A DNA stretch of 17,785 nucleotides, taken from positions 1-17,785 of the forward strand of contig CAZRHF010000040.1 in the NCBI GenBank assembly GCA_964599835.1, in the 5' to 3' direction. Below are positions 7,791 through 16,660 of this stretch, piece after piece. This stretch comes from SFWF01 sp964599835 (GTDB lineage: Bacteria > Bacillota > Clostridia > Oscillospirales > Acutalibacteraceae). Both the position numbers and the translations under genes were made by a program. The notes beneath the pieces were generated by a model, which was given only the letters and a program-made list of their open reading frames with translations, was not told the DNA's origin and made no database searches. Positions within the stretch are counted from its first letter, which is position 1, and each line of letters starts with the position of its first letter.

Positions 7791-10700
7791 TTCGACCTTC
7801 CTCCCTTAACCCGTTTGCGATAAATCACCGCAAAGACCAGAATTGCAAGCCCGATAAGCACGATAACGCCAGCGATGGGAATTATGACGAAAAGTATACC
7901 GTTATTTGAGATCGGTTCGCCTAAAACACTATCGGGCTCAAAGCCGATTATCTTACCGAGTTCTCCGTCCCTACCGGTAGGAACTACAAATACGCCGTCA
8001 ACGTATATATCAGCTCCTACAGAACTTCTGAAAAGGATGTATGGCGCATTTGCAGTAAAGGTATATTTATACTCCTTCCAAACGCCTGCCTCCAACGACG
8101 AGAGATCAACAATGGTTTCATAACCTACAAATCCGGTATTATACTGAGGATACTGTCCGTGTATGAGATCGATAACACCTTTAGTTTCATCGTCTCTTGT
8201 AGAAACATAGAAGGTCATCTCATATTCTTTACCAATCTCAAGCTTATCCTCGTAGAAGATAAGCCAGGTGGGAGCAAGTTCTGAATCACCGAGAGCGTGA
8301 ATAGATTTCATACCGCCGTGGATATATTTAGGATTGTAACCCGAAACTCCGGGTCTGAATAACTCAACACCCGCATTATAGTCATATTCCGGATCCAAAT
8401 CGCCTTCAAAGTCTTGTGTGTAGCCGACATTTATCCACTTCGCATATATATGAATGTCTTCATCAGGGAAGGACTCTATTGTTACGGGCAGAGAACAGTT
8501 TTCGTAAAAATACCAACCGCCGAACTCATAGCCGTATTTTGAAGGCGTAGGAAGTTCGGGAATCTTGGTAAATCTGGGGTATCCGTAGATGGGTTCTACT
8601 TCACTTCCGCCGTTGGTTACAAACGAGATCTCGACCTTTCTGGGCTCGCGTTTGCAGGAGAATTTTTCCGCATTATCAAAGCATCGAAGCACGGGGCTTC
8701 CATCTTTTACCGGCAACCAGATCCTATTAAAATCAAATCCGGACATATATTCTTTGCAGTTCTGACCGTGCATAAAAATCAGATTCAACTTTACGGCATC
8801 GGTCACCTCTGTTGCCGCCACTCCGGCGATCTTGCTGGGAGTAAGCGATCCATCAACGTATACGTTTTCATACTGCGCCGTCCAGGCCGCATTACTGCTG
8901 ATAAGATATCCTCCGTCAACGTCGGAAGTATAACAGTTTACCGCAATGCTATAGTTTTTAGAAGTCCAGGCATTTCCGATAAGGGTGCCTAAACGGGCAG
9001 AATCTGAGCTTCCGGTGAGTTCGCCCGTAAAATAGCAGTTTTCAAATAATAATCCACTGCCTGCGCCTCCTACAAGACCGCCCGCATAATGTGATTCGAT
9101 ATAGACGGTGTCGTCAACAAAACACTGACGGATTATCGGCCTTTCGTAAGACTCATCTATAGGCTCACCGGCCTTCTGCCACGAACCGATATTGGCGACC
9201 AAACCGCCTGAGTAGGCCTGACTCGACTCGTCTCCGCTGTTCAGTATGTACGCCTCGCTTACTCCAACCTTTTCGATAACACCATTTGGACCGAGGCCCG
9301 TAAACAGTCCTGCGTAAGCGCTTGAAGTGTCGTAATAAAGTCCGTAGACAACATTACCGTTTCCATCGAAATGTCCCCGGAAATAGTTAGCAGAGGTCAT
9401 CCAGGTTTTAGCACTGTTCTTCCAATTCCTGTTCGAAACGTCGTTGATATACAGATCGCAGGCAAGTTTGTAATAATTGCCAAGAGTGTTATTATCTATA
9501 ACCAGCTTTGCCATTTGTTCGGCCGTTTCAATAATATAAGGATCGGCTTTAGTACCCGAGCCTGCGGCATAGCTTTCGGCTATGTAGCCTGACCAGACCT
9601 CTCCTTTGGTTCCGTTGTCAAAGAACTTGTAGGAATGGTCAGCGGGTATGACCTTGATATGAGGATAACCGCCGTTGACGATAGTCCAAAGCTCCCAATT
9701 AAGCTCGCTCATATTCTTCTTAGCCGCAGTTCCCTTCATTTGGGCGGGAGTGAGTGTGATAGTCTTGCTCATAGGAACGGTGCCGTATACGGCGTTTGCC
9801 AAAGTGGGCTGATAAGAAGATTTTCTGTAATTCTGATAACCAACCGAATAACACTCTGCCGCGATGTGATCACTTCCCCAAAGGTCTCCTATAAGTCCGT
9901 TATCACGATGATCGCCGTCAGCCGAACCTGTAGCGAGGGCTATTTTACCTGTAAAATAGGAATAAGTCATTAAAAATCCGCGTTTATTTCCGCCCCCGGC
10001 AATACCTCCGACGGTCTGACCTTTAAGGATTACGGTAGTATCCGCAGAACATCCGGTTATTTCAGCATAATCGGATGTTCCGGAAACGGTTCCGACAATG
10101 GAGCCGACATAGCCTATGCCCGAAATGTACGAGTTTCTGACGTGTATATTTCTGATAACGGCAGAGGTGGTCACGCTGGGGAACAGCGCCGTGCCGTTAC
10201 TGTTAATTTTCGTGGTGCTTGGATCGGGAGTATCATTTACATAAAGACCGTATACACAGTATCCCTTACCGTCAATATATCCGCCAAACGGAATACTTAT
10301 ATCATCCGTGGTCAGCCACTTCTTCGGAGATTTTTCGGTCCAATTTGCGACCTGTGTGTTATTAACGTATATATCGCCTGCCAGAACGTAATATTTGCCC
10401 TTAGTGTTTTCGCTTCGAACAAGATATTCAAGCTGATCGGCGTTGGTGATGACATAAGGATCGGCCTTTGTACCCGTTCCCGACTCGTATACCTCGGGGT
10501 CCCTTGAAGAATCGACATCCGTTCCGGTTATGGACGTGAATATTTTAAGCTTAGGTGTTCCTCCTTCAACCGTTTGCCAGACGTTTTTGAAATCAAGACC
10601 CGACATCGAGGACTTAGCGGCTTCTCCGCGCATTGTCTGAGGATCACTTATGTAGCTCCAGTACTCCCAGCTACCCGGCTGACGTCCGTCGGAATAAACG

Positions 10701-13700
10701 TTTGAATATATCTGTTCTATCGGGGTTACCACGGTAACGCCGTCCGGCTTAAATCCGCTCGAAACCGCTCTGTAACTGTTTGCGGCGTAAGGCGCAGTAT
10801 TGGCGGAATAGGAATTCCTGATAGAGTAATCCGAAACCCAAGCGGCACCGACGATCCCGTTAGTACGGTAAACAGCGTCCGCACCCGTAGATACCGCTTT
10901 ACTGTAGCAGTTTGTTATCACAAGCGGCGTTTCCTTGTTATAGGCGTATCCTACGATGCCTGCCGCACCGCCGTTCACTGCGGCCGTATAGCCTACTCGA
11001 ACCGTTTCGTCGGCAAAGCAACTGTCAATGGAGATTGCATTTCTTGAATCTGTCGCACCAACAAGTCCTCCTGCGTAGTGAGTCGCGTTTATGTAAGACA
11101 TTCTTACACCTAAAGCCCTGATGCTTCCTCCGTTCATACGGGGAACGAGACCTGTCTGCTTTAACTCGGTGGCGGCGGAATACCAGATTCCGTAAATAAT
11201 ATGACCGTTGCCGTCTATGTGGCCGTTAAATATATTCTCATCAGATATCCAGCAGTGGTTGGTTTCGTTCTCGTACCAATACTTATCCGTTACGTCATTA
11301 AGATAAATATCCTGCTCGACGGAATAATACTTTTCCCTTCCCATTTCTCCGGTTACAGCCAGAGCGAGCTCAGAGCCTTTGGTAATTACAAAGGGATCGT
11401 CCTTTGTACCCGTACCCTTTGCAAACCGCTCTGCGGTCTTTCCGTTCCAGACAGGACCTGTGTCCTCGTCACCCGGCTGTTCCTGATCGCCGCCGTTATC
11501 CCCGTCGTCCCCGTCACCGACATAAAAGATCTTCAGAACGGGATAGGATTCGGTAGTAACAAATTTGTCGCCCAGCTTCATATTATCAAGGGCGTTTTCG
11601 CCCTGCATCTGCTCGGCGGTAAGGGTCGATGCTACGGTATAAACCGTTTCGCCGTCGGTATATGTTCCCCAGGCGGCAAAACCGTTATTCCAGGCCTTTG
11701 TTACGTCACTCTGAGAATATACGTTAGCAAAATTAGTTATGATAGCAGATGAGGCTCTGTTGTTTTCGGAATCGACACAATCGAGCGAGAGAAGATTTGC
11801 GTTTCTGAGGCAATAAGGCTTTGTGAGGGAATAGGAATTAGTTACGGAAAAATAACATTTCCAGGTGTTGCCGATAATACCGTTGGCATAGTTCGCATTA
11901 CTCTTATCCGCAGTTCTGCCGCTCATAATTATATTTTCATTGGGTGCTAAAGAATAGCAGTTAGAAATATAAAGCTTTTCTTCCTCGCCGTTTCTGACTG
12001 TACCTACGATGCCCGAAGCGCCGCTTCCGTTAGACTTTACGGTAACGTCGGCACCCGAGAAGCAGCTGTCAATAACCATTGCGTTGTCTTTAGTGATTCC
12101 CGCAATAGCTCCTGCTCCCCTTTCTGAATTGCCCGAAGAAAGATCGGTTACTATCTGTGCTTTATCGACGCCGATATTCTTTATATAGCCCCCCGAAAAT
12201 ACGGGTACAAGACCGGAGGCAAAGCTGGCGGTGGTTTCGGGATACCACAGTCCGTATACAATATGACCGTTTCCGTCAATGCTTCCGACAAAGGCACCCG
12301 ACTCAGCCTTATCAAGGGTATAGTAACCGTTTTTATCTTTTCCCTCAAACCAAACGTTATTAGCGTTTGAACTCCATCCTTCTGAACTGACATCATTAAG
12401 GTAAATATCCGCAGTAAATTTGTAGTATGCGGCCGAACCGTCTGTCTTTTTGCCGAAGGTATTAAGCGCATAGGCAAGCTCTGCGGCAGTAGATATTTCG
12501 TAAGGGGTTTCCGTCGAGCCATCACCCACGGCGGGAATTACCGTCTCTCCGTTCCAGGCGCCTTCGTCTGCGGTGTCGGCAGAAAAGATCTTCAGAACGG
12601 GATAGGATTCGGTAGTAACAAATTTGTCGCCCAGCTTCATATTATCAAGGGCGTTTTCGCCCTGCATCTGCTCGGCGGTAAGGGTCGATGCTACGGTATA
12701 AACCGTTTCGCCGTCGGTATATGTTCCCCAGGCGGCAAAACCGTTATTCCAGGCCTTTGTTACGTCACTCTGAGAATATACGTTAGCAAAATTAGTTATG
12801 ATAGCAGATGAGGCTCTGTTGTTTTCGGAATCGACACAATCGAGCGAGAGAAGATTTGCGTTTCTGAGGCAATAAGGCTTTGTGAGGGAATAGGAATTAG
12901 TTACGGAAAAATAACATTTCCAGGTGTTGCCGATAATACCGTTGGCATAGTTCGCATTACTCTTATCCGCAGTTCTGCCGCTCATAATTATATTTTCATT
13001 GGGTGCTAAAGAATAGCAGTTAGAAATATAAAGCTTTTCTTCCTCGCCGTTTCTGACTGTACCTACGATGCCCGAAGCGCCGCTTCCGTTAGACTTTACG
13101 GTAACGTCGGCACCCGAGAAGCAGCTGTCAATAACCATTGCGTTGTCTTTAGTGATTCCCGCAATAGCTCCTGCTCCCCTTTCTGAATTGCCCGAAGAAA
13201 GATCGGTTACTATCTGTGCTTTATCGACGCCGATATTCTTTATATAGCCCCCCGAAAATACGGGTACAAGACCGGAGGCAAAGCTGGCAGTAGTTTCAGG
13301 ATACCACAGTCCGTATACAGTATGACCGTTTCCGTCAATGCTTCCGACAAAGGCACCTGTCTCGGTACCGTCTAACGAGTAATATCCGTTTTTAGACGCA
13401 CCCACAAACCACGGATTTTTAGCTACGCCGTCGGACAACCAGTCTGCAACCGAAACATCATTAAAATAGATGTCTGCGGTGACCTTGTAATGTGCAGATG
13501 TTCCGTCATCAAGTTTGCCAAAAACGTTTAAGGCATAAGCAAGCTCGGCAGCGGAAGATATCTCAAAGGGATCTTCCGCTGTGCCGCTTCCGACGGTAGG
13601 TGCCGTAAGCGTTTCTCCGTCCCAGAACGCGTCTGTTATATGTGCAGAGGATATAAATTCCGATGCGAATATGCTCGAAACGGTCAAAAGAGTGCATAGA

Positions 13701-13741
13701 AGTATCGCGACAAGCCTGTTTGAGAGCGTCTTAAATTTCAT
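7787..13741 (-). CDS. Large membrane-anchored surface protein with five beta-helix-like modules
   Basis: The protein is 1984 residues from the ATG at 13741, chosen because AGGAGG lies 7 nt upstream; the ATG at 13768 has no such site. A signal peptide (MKFKTLSNRL plus hydrophobic core) is followed by five tandem modules starting near residues 37, 393, 761, 1081 and 1381. Each opens with a GTGTKADPYVIT-type motif, then YY..T.DIY.NDV, G.IDGNGH.VYGLWY, and short I-G-x-N-C-Y-S rungs typical of right-handed beta-helix proteins. An acidic Gly/Asp linker precedes module 3. Near 1700-1771 is an InlB/Listeria-Bacteroides repeat (FVTNGG...YEFGGWYF...YAKW). Residues ~1778-1928 resemble a carbohydrate-binding beta-sandwich. 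A transmembrane helix (~1947-1970) followed by YRKRVKGGRSK anchors the C-terminus. It is the first gene of the operon. Modules 1 and 2 share a 706-bp identical DNA segment. The ligand is unknown; an adhesin, glycan-binding or beta-helix lyase-like role is possible, but no catalytic residues were identified. Confidence 0.85.
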   Translation of the reverse strand: MKFKTLSNRLVAILLCTLLTVSSIFASEFISSAHITDAFWDGETLTAPTVGSGTAEDPFEISSAAELAYALNVFGKLDDGTSAHYKVTADIYFNDVSVADWLSDGVAKNPWFVGASKNGYYSLDGTETGAFVGSIDGNGHTVYGLWYPETTASFASGLVPVFSGGYIKNIGVDKAQIVTDLSSGNSERGAGAIAGITKDNAMVIDSCFSGADVTVKSNGSGASGIVGTVRNGEEEKLYISNCYSLAPNENIIMSGRTADKSNANYANGIIGNTWKCYFSVTNSYSLTKPYCLRNANLLSLDCVDSENNRASSAIITNFANVYSQSDVTKAWNNGFAAWGTYTDGETVYTVASTLTAEQMQGENALDNMKLGDKFVTTESYPVLKIFSADTADEGAWNGETVIPAVGDGSTETPYEISTAAELAYALNTFGKKTDGSAAYYKFTADIYLNDVSSEGWSSNANNVWFEGKDKNGYYTLDKAESGAFVGSIDGNGHIVYGLWYPETTASFASGLVPVFSGGYIKNIGVDKAQIVTDLSSGNSERGAGAIAGITKDNAMVIDSCFSGADVTVKSNGSGASGIVGTVRNGEEEKLYISNCYSLAPNENIIMSGRTADKSNANYANGIIGNTWKCYFSVTNSYSLTKPYCLRNANLLSLDCVDSENNRASSAIITNFANVYSQSDVTKAWNNGFAAWGTYTDGETVYTVASTLTAEQMQGENALDNMKLGDKFVTTESYPVLKIFYVGDGDDGDNGGDQEQPGDEDTGPVWNGKTAERFAKGTGTKDDPFVITKGSELALAVTGEMGREKYYSVEQDIYLNDVTDKYWYENETNHCWISDENIFNGHIDGNGHIIYGIWYSAATELKQTGLVPRMNGGSIRALGVRMSYINATHYAGGLVGATDSRNAISIDSCFADETVRVGYTAAVNGGAAGIVGYAYNKETPLVITNCYSKAVSTGADAVYRTNGIVGAAWVSDYSIRNSYSANTAPYAANSYRAVSSGFKPDGVTVVTPIEQIYSNVYSDGRQPGSWEYWSYISDPQTMRGEAAKSSMSGLDFKNVWQTVEGGTPKLKIFTSITGTDVDSSRDPEVYESGTGTKADPYVITNADQLEYLVRSENTKGKYYVLAGDIYVNNTQVANWTEKSPKKWLTTDDISIPFGGYIDGKGYCVYGLYVNDTPDPSTTKINSNGTALFPSVTTSAVIRNIHVRNSYISGIGYVGSIVGTVSGTSDYAEITGCSADTTVILKGQTVGGIAGGGNKRGFLMTYSYFTGKIALATGSADGDHRDNGLIGDLWGSDHIAAECYSVGYQNYRKSSYQPTLANAVYGTVPMSKTITLTPAQMKGTAAKKNMSELNWELWTIVNGGYPHIKVIPADHSYKFFDNGTKGEVWSGYIAESYAAGSGTKADPYIIETAEQMAKLVIDNNTLGNYYKLACDLYINDVSNRNWKNSAKTWMTSANYFRGHFDGNGNVVYGLYYDTSSAYAGLFTGLGPNGVIEKVGVSEAYILNSGDESSQAYSGGLVANIGSWQKAGEPIDESYERPIIRQCFVDDTVYIESHYAGGLVGGAGSGLLFENCYFTGELTGSSDSARLGTLIGNAWTSKNYSIAVNCYTSDVDGGYLISSNAAWTAQYENVYVDGSLTPSKIAGVAATEVTDAVKLNLIFMHGQNCKEYMSGFDFNRIWLPVKDGSPVLRCFDNAEKFSCKREPRKVEISFVTNGGSEVEPIYGYPRFTKIPELPTPSKYGYEFGGWYFYENCSLPVTIESFPDEDIHIYAKWINVGYTQDFEGDLDPEYDYNAGVELFRPGVSGYNPKYIHGGMKSIHALGDSELAPTWLIFYEDKLEIGKEYEMTFYVSTRDDETKGVIDLIHGQYPQYNTGFVGYETIVDLSSLEAGVWKEYKYTFTANAPYILFRSSVGADIYVDGVFVVPTGRDGELGKIIGFEPDSVLGEPISNNGILFVIIPIAGVIVLIGLAILVFAVIYRKRVKGGRSK
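11524..12229 (-). repeat. 706-bp perfect direct repeat, copy in beta-helix module 2
   Basis: Read by eye line by line, this segment is identical to 12583-13288 (offset 1059 bp = 353 codons, in frame). It encodes residues ~505-740 of the surface protein. Similarity continues past 12229 with scattered substitutions, while the rest of the two modules has clearly diverged. Confidence 0.95.
12583..13288 (-). repeat. 706-bp perfect direct repeat, copy in beta-helix module 1
   Basis: This is the partner of 11524-12229 and encodes residues ~152-387. The boundaries are sharp at 12583, where the flanking bases differ. At the other end, 13289 is A where the partner 12230 is G. Recombination between the copies would delete or add exactly 353 codons without breaking the frame. 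Confidence 0.95.
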
Positions 13742-13748
13742 TGCTGAG

Positions 13749-13754
13749 CCTCCT
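13749..13754 (-). promoter_or_regulatory. Shine-Dalgarno AGGAGG that fixes the surface-protein start
   Basis: AGGAGG is followed by a 7-nt spacer and the ATG at 13741, which starts MKFKTLSNRL, a normal signal-peptide beginning. This makes the ATG at 13768, nine codons further upstream, unlikely to be the start. Confidence 0.85.
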
Positions 13755-13797
13755 GAAAATGCAAACATTATAAATGATAATATTACATTTTCATTCT

Positions 13798-13826
13798 ATC
13801 ATACAGAAAACTCCCTCACAATACAA
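13798..13826 (-). promoter_or_regulatory. Candidate sigma-A promoter of the secreted-protein operon
   Basis: On the minus strand, TTGTAT (13826-13821), a 17-bp spacer and TATGAT (13803-13798) match the -35/-10 pattern (4/6 and 5/6). The -35 overlaps the inverted repeat at 13823-13842. A perfect TATAAT at 13772-13767 is an alternative -10, but it has no good -35 at the right spacing. Confidence 0.4.
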
Positions 13827-13842
13827 TTAACGCTTTAATTGT
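13823..13842. promoter_or_regulatory. Inverted repeat in divergent promoter region, possible operator
   Basis: ACAATTAA-CGCT-TTAATTGT is a perfect 8-bp inverted repeat with a 4-bp centre, between the divergent surface-protein and AraC genes. It overlaps the candidate -35 of the minus-strand promoter, a position suited to repression. It has no T-tract placement that would suggest a terminator. Which protein binds it is unknown; AraC-family proteins more often use direct repeats. Confidence 0.4.
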
Positions 13843-13896
13843 TGCCAAAAACGTCGATTTTCCCCTTTTTTTCTTGATTATTTTGTCAAAAACGCC
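13842..13896. promoter_or_regulatory. Pair of direct repeats, candidate AraC-type binding sites
   Basis: TTGCCAAAAACGTC (13842-13855) and TTGTCAAAAACGCC (13883-13896) match at 12 of 14 positions. They lie 41 bp apart, close to four helical turns, just upstream of the AraC-family gene. Direct repeats on one face of the helix are typical of AraC-family operators, so autoregulation and control of both divergent operons are plausible. This is a pattern seen by eye only. A weak promoter TTGATT-N17-TAAACT (13874-13902) overlaps the second copy. Confidence 0.4.
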
Positions 13897-13919
13897 TAAA
13901 CTACAATTGAGGTGATCGT

Positions 13920-14678
13920 ATGATGAATCTGCTGAACGAAACCGTTATAACCAAGGTCGTTAACGCACGCGAAGGCAAAACGAAAATTGCCATATCCAAC
14001 GATATCGACCGTAAAGACTGCGGTATACGTTTCACCCTTTCCGGAAGGACGGTATACTATTTTGAAGGGCGCGAGATAGTTGCAGATAAGAATCACGTTA
14101 TTTTATTCCCAAGTAATATAAGATATCGCTATAAGTGCCCTGAATTCGGACAATTCTATGTTTTGAATTTCGTCTGCTCGGAAGGATTTGTTGATGAAAT
14201 TACTTCGATAGAGCTTGATGACCCAAGAACCTATTGGGCCGATTGCGAAAAAATGAAGACTATTTTCAAAAAGGATGAATATCGGGCAGAGCTTCTTTCT
14301 CTTCTTTACGGTGTTATTGCCAAGCTCGCGGCCGCAAGCCGAAAAGGTGAAGTCCTTCACTCGGCAATTGCTCATATGGAAGCAAATTATTCAGATCCTA
14401 ATCTTAGCAACAGCATTCTTGCTAAAAAGGTCAACATAAGCGACTCTCACTTCAGAAGTCTCTTTAAAGCCGCTTATGATATCACACCTCATAAATACCT
14501 CATAAAGCTTCGTATACGCCAGGCAAAACTGCTTCTTTATAATCCCGATCTGAGCATTGCGGAAATTGCGGAAAGCTGTGGATTTTCGAGCGCGTTATAT
14601 TTCAGCAAGGCCTTTAAAACGGAGGTTGGTATATCCCCGACAAAGTATCGGCATAATGCCGATCATTTTGTCGACTGA
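13920..14678 (+). CDS. AraC family transcriptional regulator
   Basis: This 252-residue protein has an N-terminal cupin-like sensing region (~1-100, with IRFTLSGRTVYYFEGREI and VILFPSNIRYRY) and a C-terminal AraC/XylS DNA-binding domain (~145-245). The first helix-turn-helix is at ~163-184 (LSNSILAKKVNISDSHFRSL). The second, at ~211-233 (LSIAEIAESCGFSSALYFSK), is followed by the family signature ending AFKTEVGISPTKYR. GAGGTG precedes two consecutive ATG codons; the first was taken, but the second is equally possible. The gene is divergent from the secreted-protein operon and 23 bp upstream of the DUF4838 gene, so it probably responds to a sugar and controls both directions. The inducer is not readable from sequence. 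Confidence 0.93.
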   Translation: MMNLLNETVITKVVNAREGKTKIAISNDIDRKDCGIRFTLSGRTVYYFEGREIVADKNHVILFPSNIRYRYKCPEFGQFYVLNFVCSEGFVDEITSIELDDPRTYWADCEKMKTIFKKDEYRAELLSLLYGVIAKLAAASRKGEVLHSAIAHMEANYSDPNLSNSILAKKVNISDSHFRSLFKAAYDITPHKYLIKLRIRQAKLLLYNPDLSIAEIAESCGFSSALYFSKAFKTEVGISPTKYRHNADHFVD

Positions 14679-14701
14679 TCACACAGAAAGATGGACAGAG
14701 T

Positions 14702-16645
14702 ATGTTAAATATTAAAATAAGTACGATCGGTGTAAACAAAACGATTGCATACGCCGCGGATGAACTGACAAGATATCTAAAACATATGGACGCCAAGGCC
14801 GTTGTAACGACGCGTACGTATGAGTATTACGACGGCAGCATCGCCGATGCTATTTGGTTAGGCCTTTCCCCTGCCCTTGAAAAGTATCTTCCCGGGGTGG
14901 AAAATCCTGAGCTTGACGACGGGATAGCTATAAAAGTAAAGGATTTTTCAGGATTTATAACAGGTACTAATAACCGTTCTGTTCTTATAGCGGTTTACAG
15001 GTTCCTGACCGAGCTGGGCTGCCGTTTTATCCGTCCCGGTGACGACGGCGACATTATTCCCACCCACATTCCCGAAAAGTGTGATATAGATATTTCCGAA
15101 GCTCCCGATTACCGTCATCGCGGTATATGTATTGAGGGTGCGGTTTCACGCGAACACGTCTACGATATGATCGACTGGATCCCGAAGGTAGGAATGAACA
15201 GTTACTTCTTCCAGTTTCACGAGCCTCACAACTTTTTTAACCGCTGGTATTCCCACAGCGGAAACGAATATAAGGTGCCCGAAGAGTTCACCTTTGAGGA
15301 CACCGTACGAATACACGCTGAACTTGTAGACGAGATCACGAGACGTTCGATCATACACCATGCCGCAGGCCACGGATGGACCTGCCTGCCCCTTGGAATC
15401 ACCGGAAATCAGTGGGATCCCGAGAATTTTAAGATTCCCGAAGAAAAATATAAGTATGTTGCCTTAAAAAAAGGCCAGCGCAAATTTCATCACGGATGTC
15501 CCCGTTATACCCAGCTTTGTTACTCTGACCCTGAGGTTCAACGCATTATGATCGACTCGGTAATCGATTATATAAAGGAACACAAAAACGTTGATCTGCT
15601 CCATTTCTGGCTTGCCGATTCGAACAACAACCATTGTGAGTGTGAAAACTGTGTAAAGCGCATTCCTTCCGATTTTTACGTTGAGATTCTCAACAAATTG
15701 GACGAAAGGCTTACAGATGAAAAGCTGGATACCAAGCTGGTATTTTTGATCTATAACGAATTGCTTTACGCTCCTGAGACAGAGCAAATAAGCAATCCCC
15801 ACCGTTTTACCCTGATGTTTGCACCACACCGTTCCTACTCCACCTCTTATAAGGATATAGACATAAATCATCTTGAACCGACTCCGCCTTTTATACGGAA
15901 TAACATTATTATGCCAAAAACGCCTGAGCAGGCAGTAGGGTTTCTTTATGGCTGGAAGCGTATCTTTAAGGGTGACGGTTTCGTTTTTGATTATCACCTT
16001 TATGCCGACCACTTTAAGGATATGGGATATCATAAAGCGGCAAAGATACTTTTTGAGGATATGCAGAATTTAGACCATATCGGGCTTAACGGAATGATAA
16101 GCTGTCAGCTTACCAGGGCCTTCTTTCCTACCTCTCTTCCGAATTATGCCATGGCTAAAGGGCTTTGGGATAAGCATTGCAGTTTTGACGGGGTGGAAGA
16201 CGAATACTATGCCGCCGCCTTCGGTAAAAAGGGCGGAGAGGTTAAAGAATATCTCACTTCCCTTTCAGAGCTTGTTCCTCCCGAATTTTTCAGAGACAGC
16301 ACGGCCTTCGGAATGTCGGACGAGGATTTTTGCAGGTCGGCACTTAAGGCATCGGAACTTATCGTCGGGTTCAGAGAGACCATTGAAAAGGCCTTCTCCG
16401 ACGAAACAGACCCAAATATCAGAAGATCCTGGTATTATCTCGGTTTTCATTCACACTACGCCGAAAACTGTGTGCTGAGTTATTATTACAGTTACTCGGG
16501 CAACAAAGAAAAGGCCGAGGAACACAAGAATCTGGCCATTGATCTTGTAAAACGCAACGAAGATAACATTCACAGAGTTTATGACGTATTCAAAGGTACT
16601 TCTGTTATAAAAGAGCTCGGAAAATTCGACGACGCGCTATTTTAA
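14702..16645 (+). CDS. DUF4838 / GH67-like domain protein, probable intracellular glycan-processing enzyme
   Basis: This 647-residue protein has no signal peptide, so it is presumably cytoplasmic. Residues ~1-130 form the GH67-type N-terminal alpha/beta domain (AADELTRYL, IWLGLSPALEKYL, ITGTNNRSVLIAVYRFLTELGCRFIRPG). Residues ~135-480 are a TIM-barrel-like region matching the DUF4838 pattern: RHRGICIEG, a His-rich HHAAGHGWTCLP (219-230), LCYSDPEV, and LLHFWLADSNNNHCECENC (299-317) with a CxCxxC motif. An alpha-helical C-terminal region follows. Related families include alpha-glucuronidases and hexosaminidases, but no activity is assigned here. It follows the AraC gene by 23 bp, with a weak ribosome site (GGACAGAG), and precedes the isomerase gene by 15 bp. 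Its role in breaking down imported oligosaccharides is inferred from context. Confidence 0.82.
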   Translation: MLNIKISTIGVNKTIAYAADELTRYLKHMDAKAVVTTRTYEYYDGSIADAIWLGLSPALEKYLPGVENPELDDGIAIKVKDFSGFITGTNNRSVLIAVYRFLTELGCRFIRPGDDGDIIPTHIPEKCDIDISEAPDYRHRGICIEGAVSREHVYDMIDWIPKVGMNSYFFQFHEPHNFFNRWYSHSGNEYKVPEEFTFEDTVRIHAELVDEITRRSIIHHAAGHGWTCLPLGITGNQWDPENFKIPEEKYKYVALKKGQRKFHHGCPRYTQLCYSDPEVQRIMIDSVIDYIKEHKNVDLLHFWLADSNNNHCECENCVKRIPSDFYVEILNKLDERLTDEKLDTKLVFLIYNELLYAPETEQISNPHRFTLMFAPHRSYSTSYKDIDINHLEPTPPFIRNNIIMPKTPEQAVGFLYGWKRIFKGDGFVFDYHLYADHFKDMGYHKAAKILFEDMQNLDHIGLNGMISCQLTRAFFPTSLPNYAMAKGLWDKHCSFDGVEDEYYAAAFGKKGGEVKEYLTSLSELVPPEFFRDSTAFGMSDEDFCRSALKASELIVGFRETIEKAFSDETDPNIRRSWYYLGFHSHYAENCVLSYYYSYSGNKEKAEEHKNLAIDLVKRNEDNIHRVYDVFKGTSVIKELGKFDDALF

Positions 16646-16660
16646 AAAGGAGATGTTTTT

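Noticed and set aside
13742..13768. ATG at 13768 as the start of the surface protein
   Set aside because: No Shine-Dalgarno was found before it, while AGGAGG lies between it and the ATG at 13741, which begins a normal signal peptide. The extension would also place coding sequence over a possible -10 (TATAAT at 13772-13767).
13903..13908. ACAATT/TACAAT just before the AraC ribosome site as a -10 box
   Set aside because: Transcription would start beyond the Shine-Dalgarno site, leaving no usable leader.
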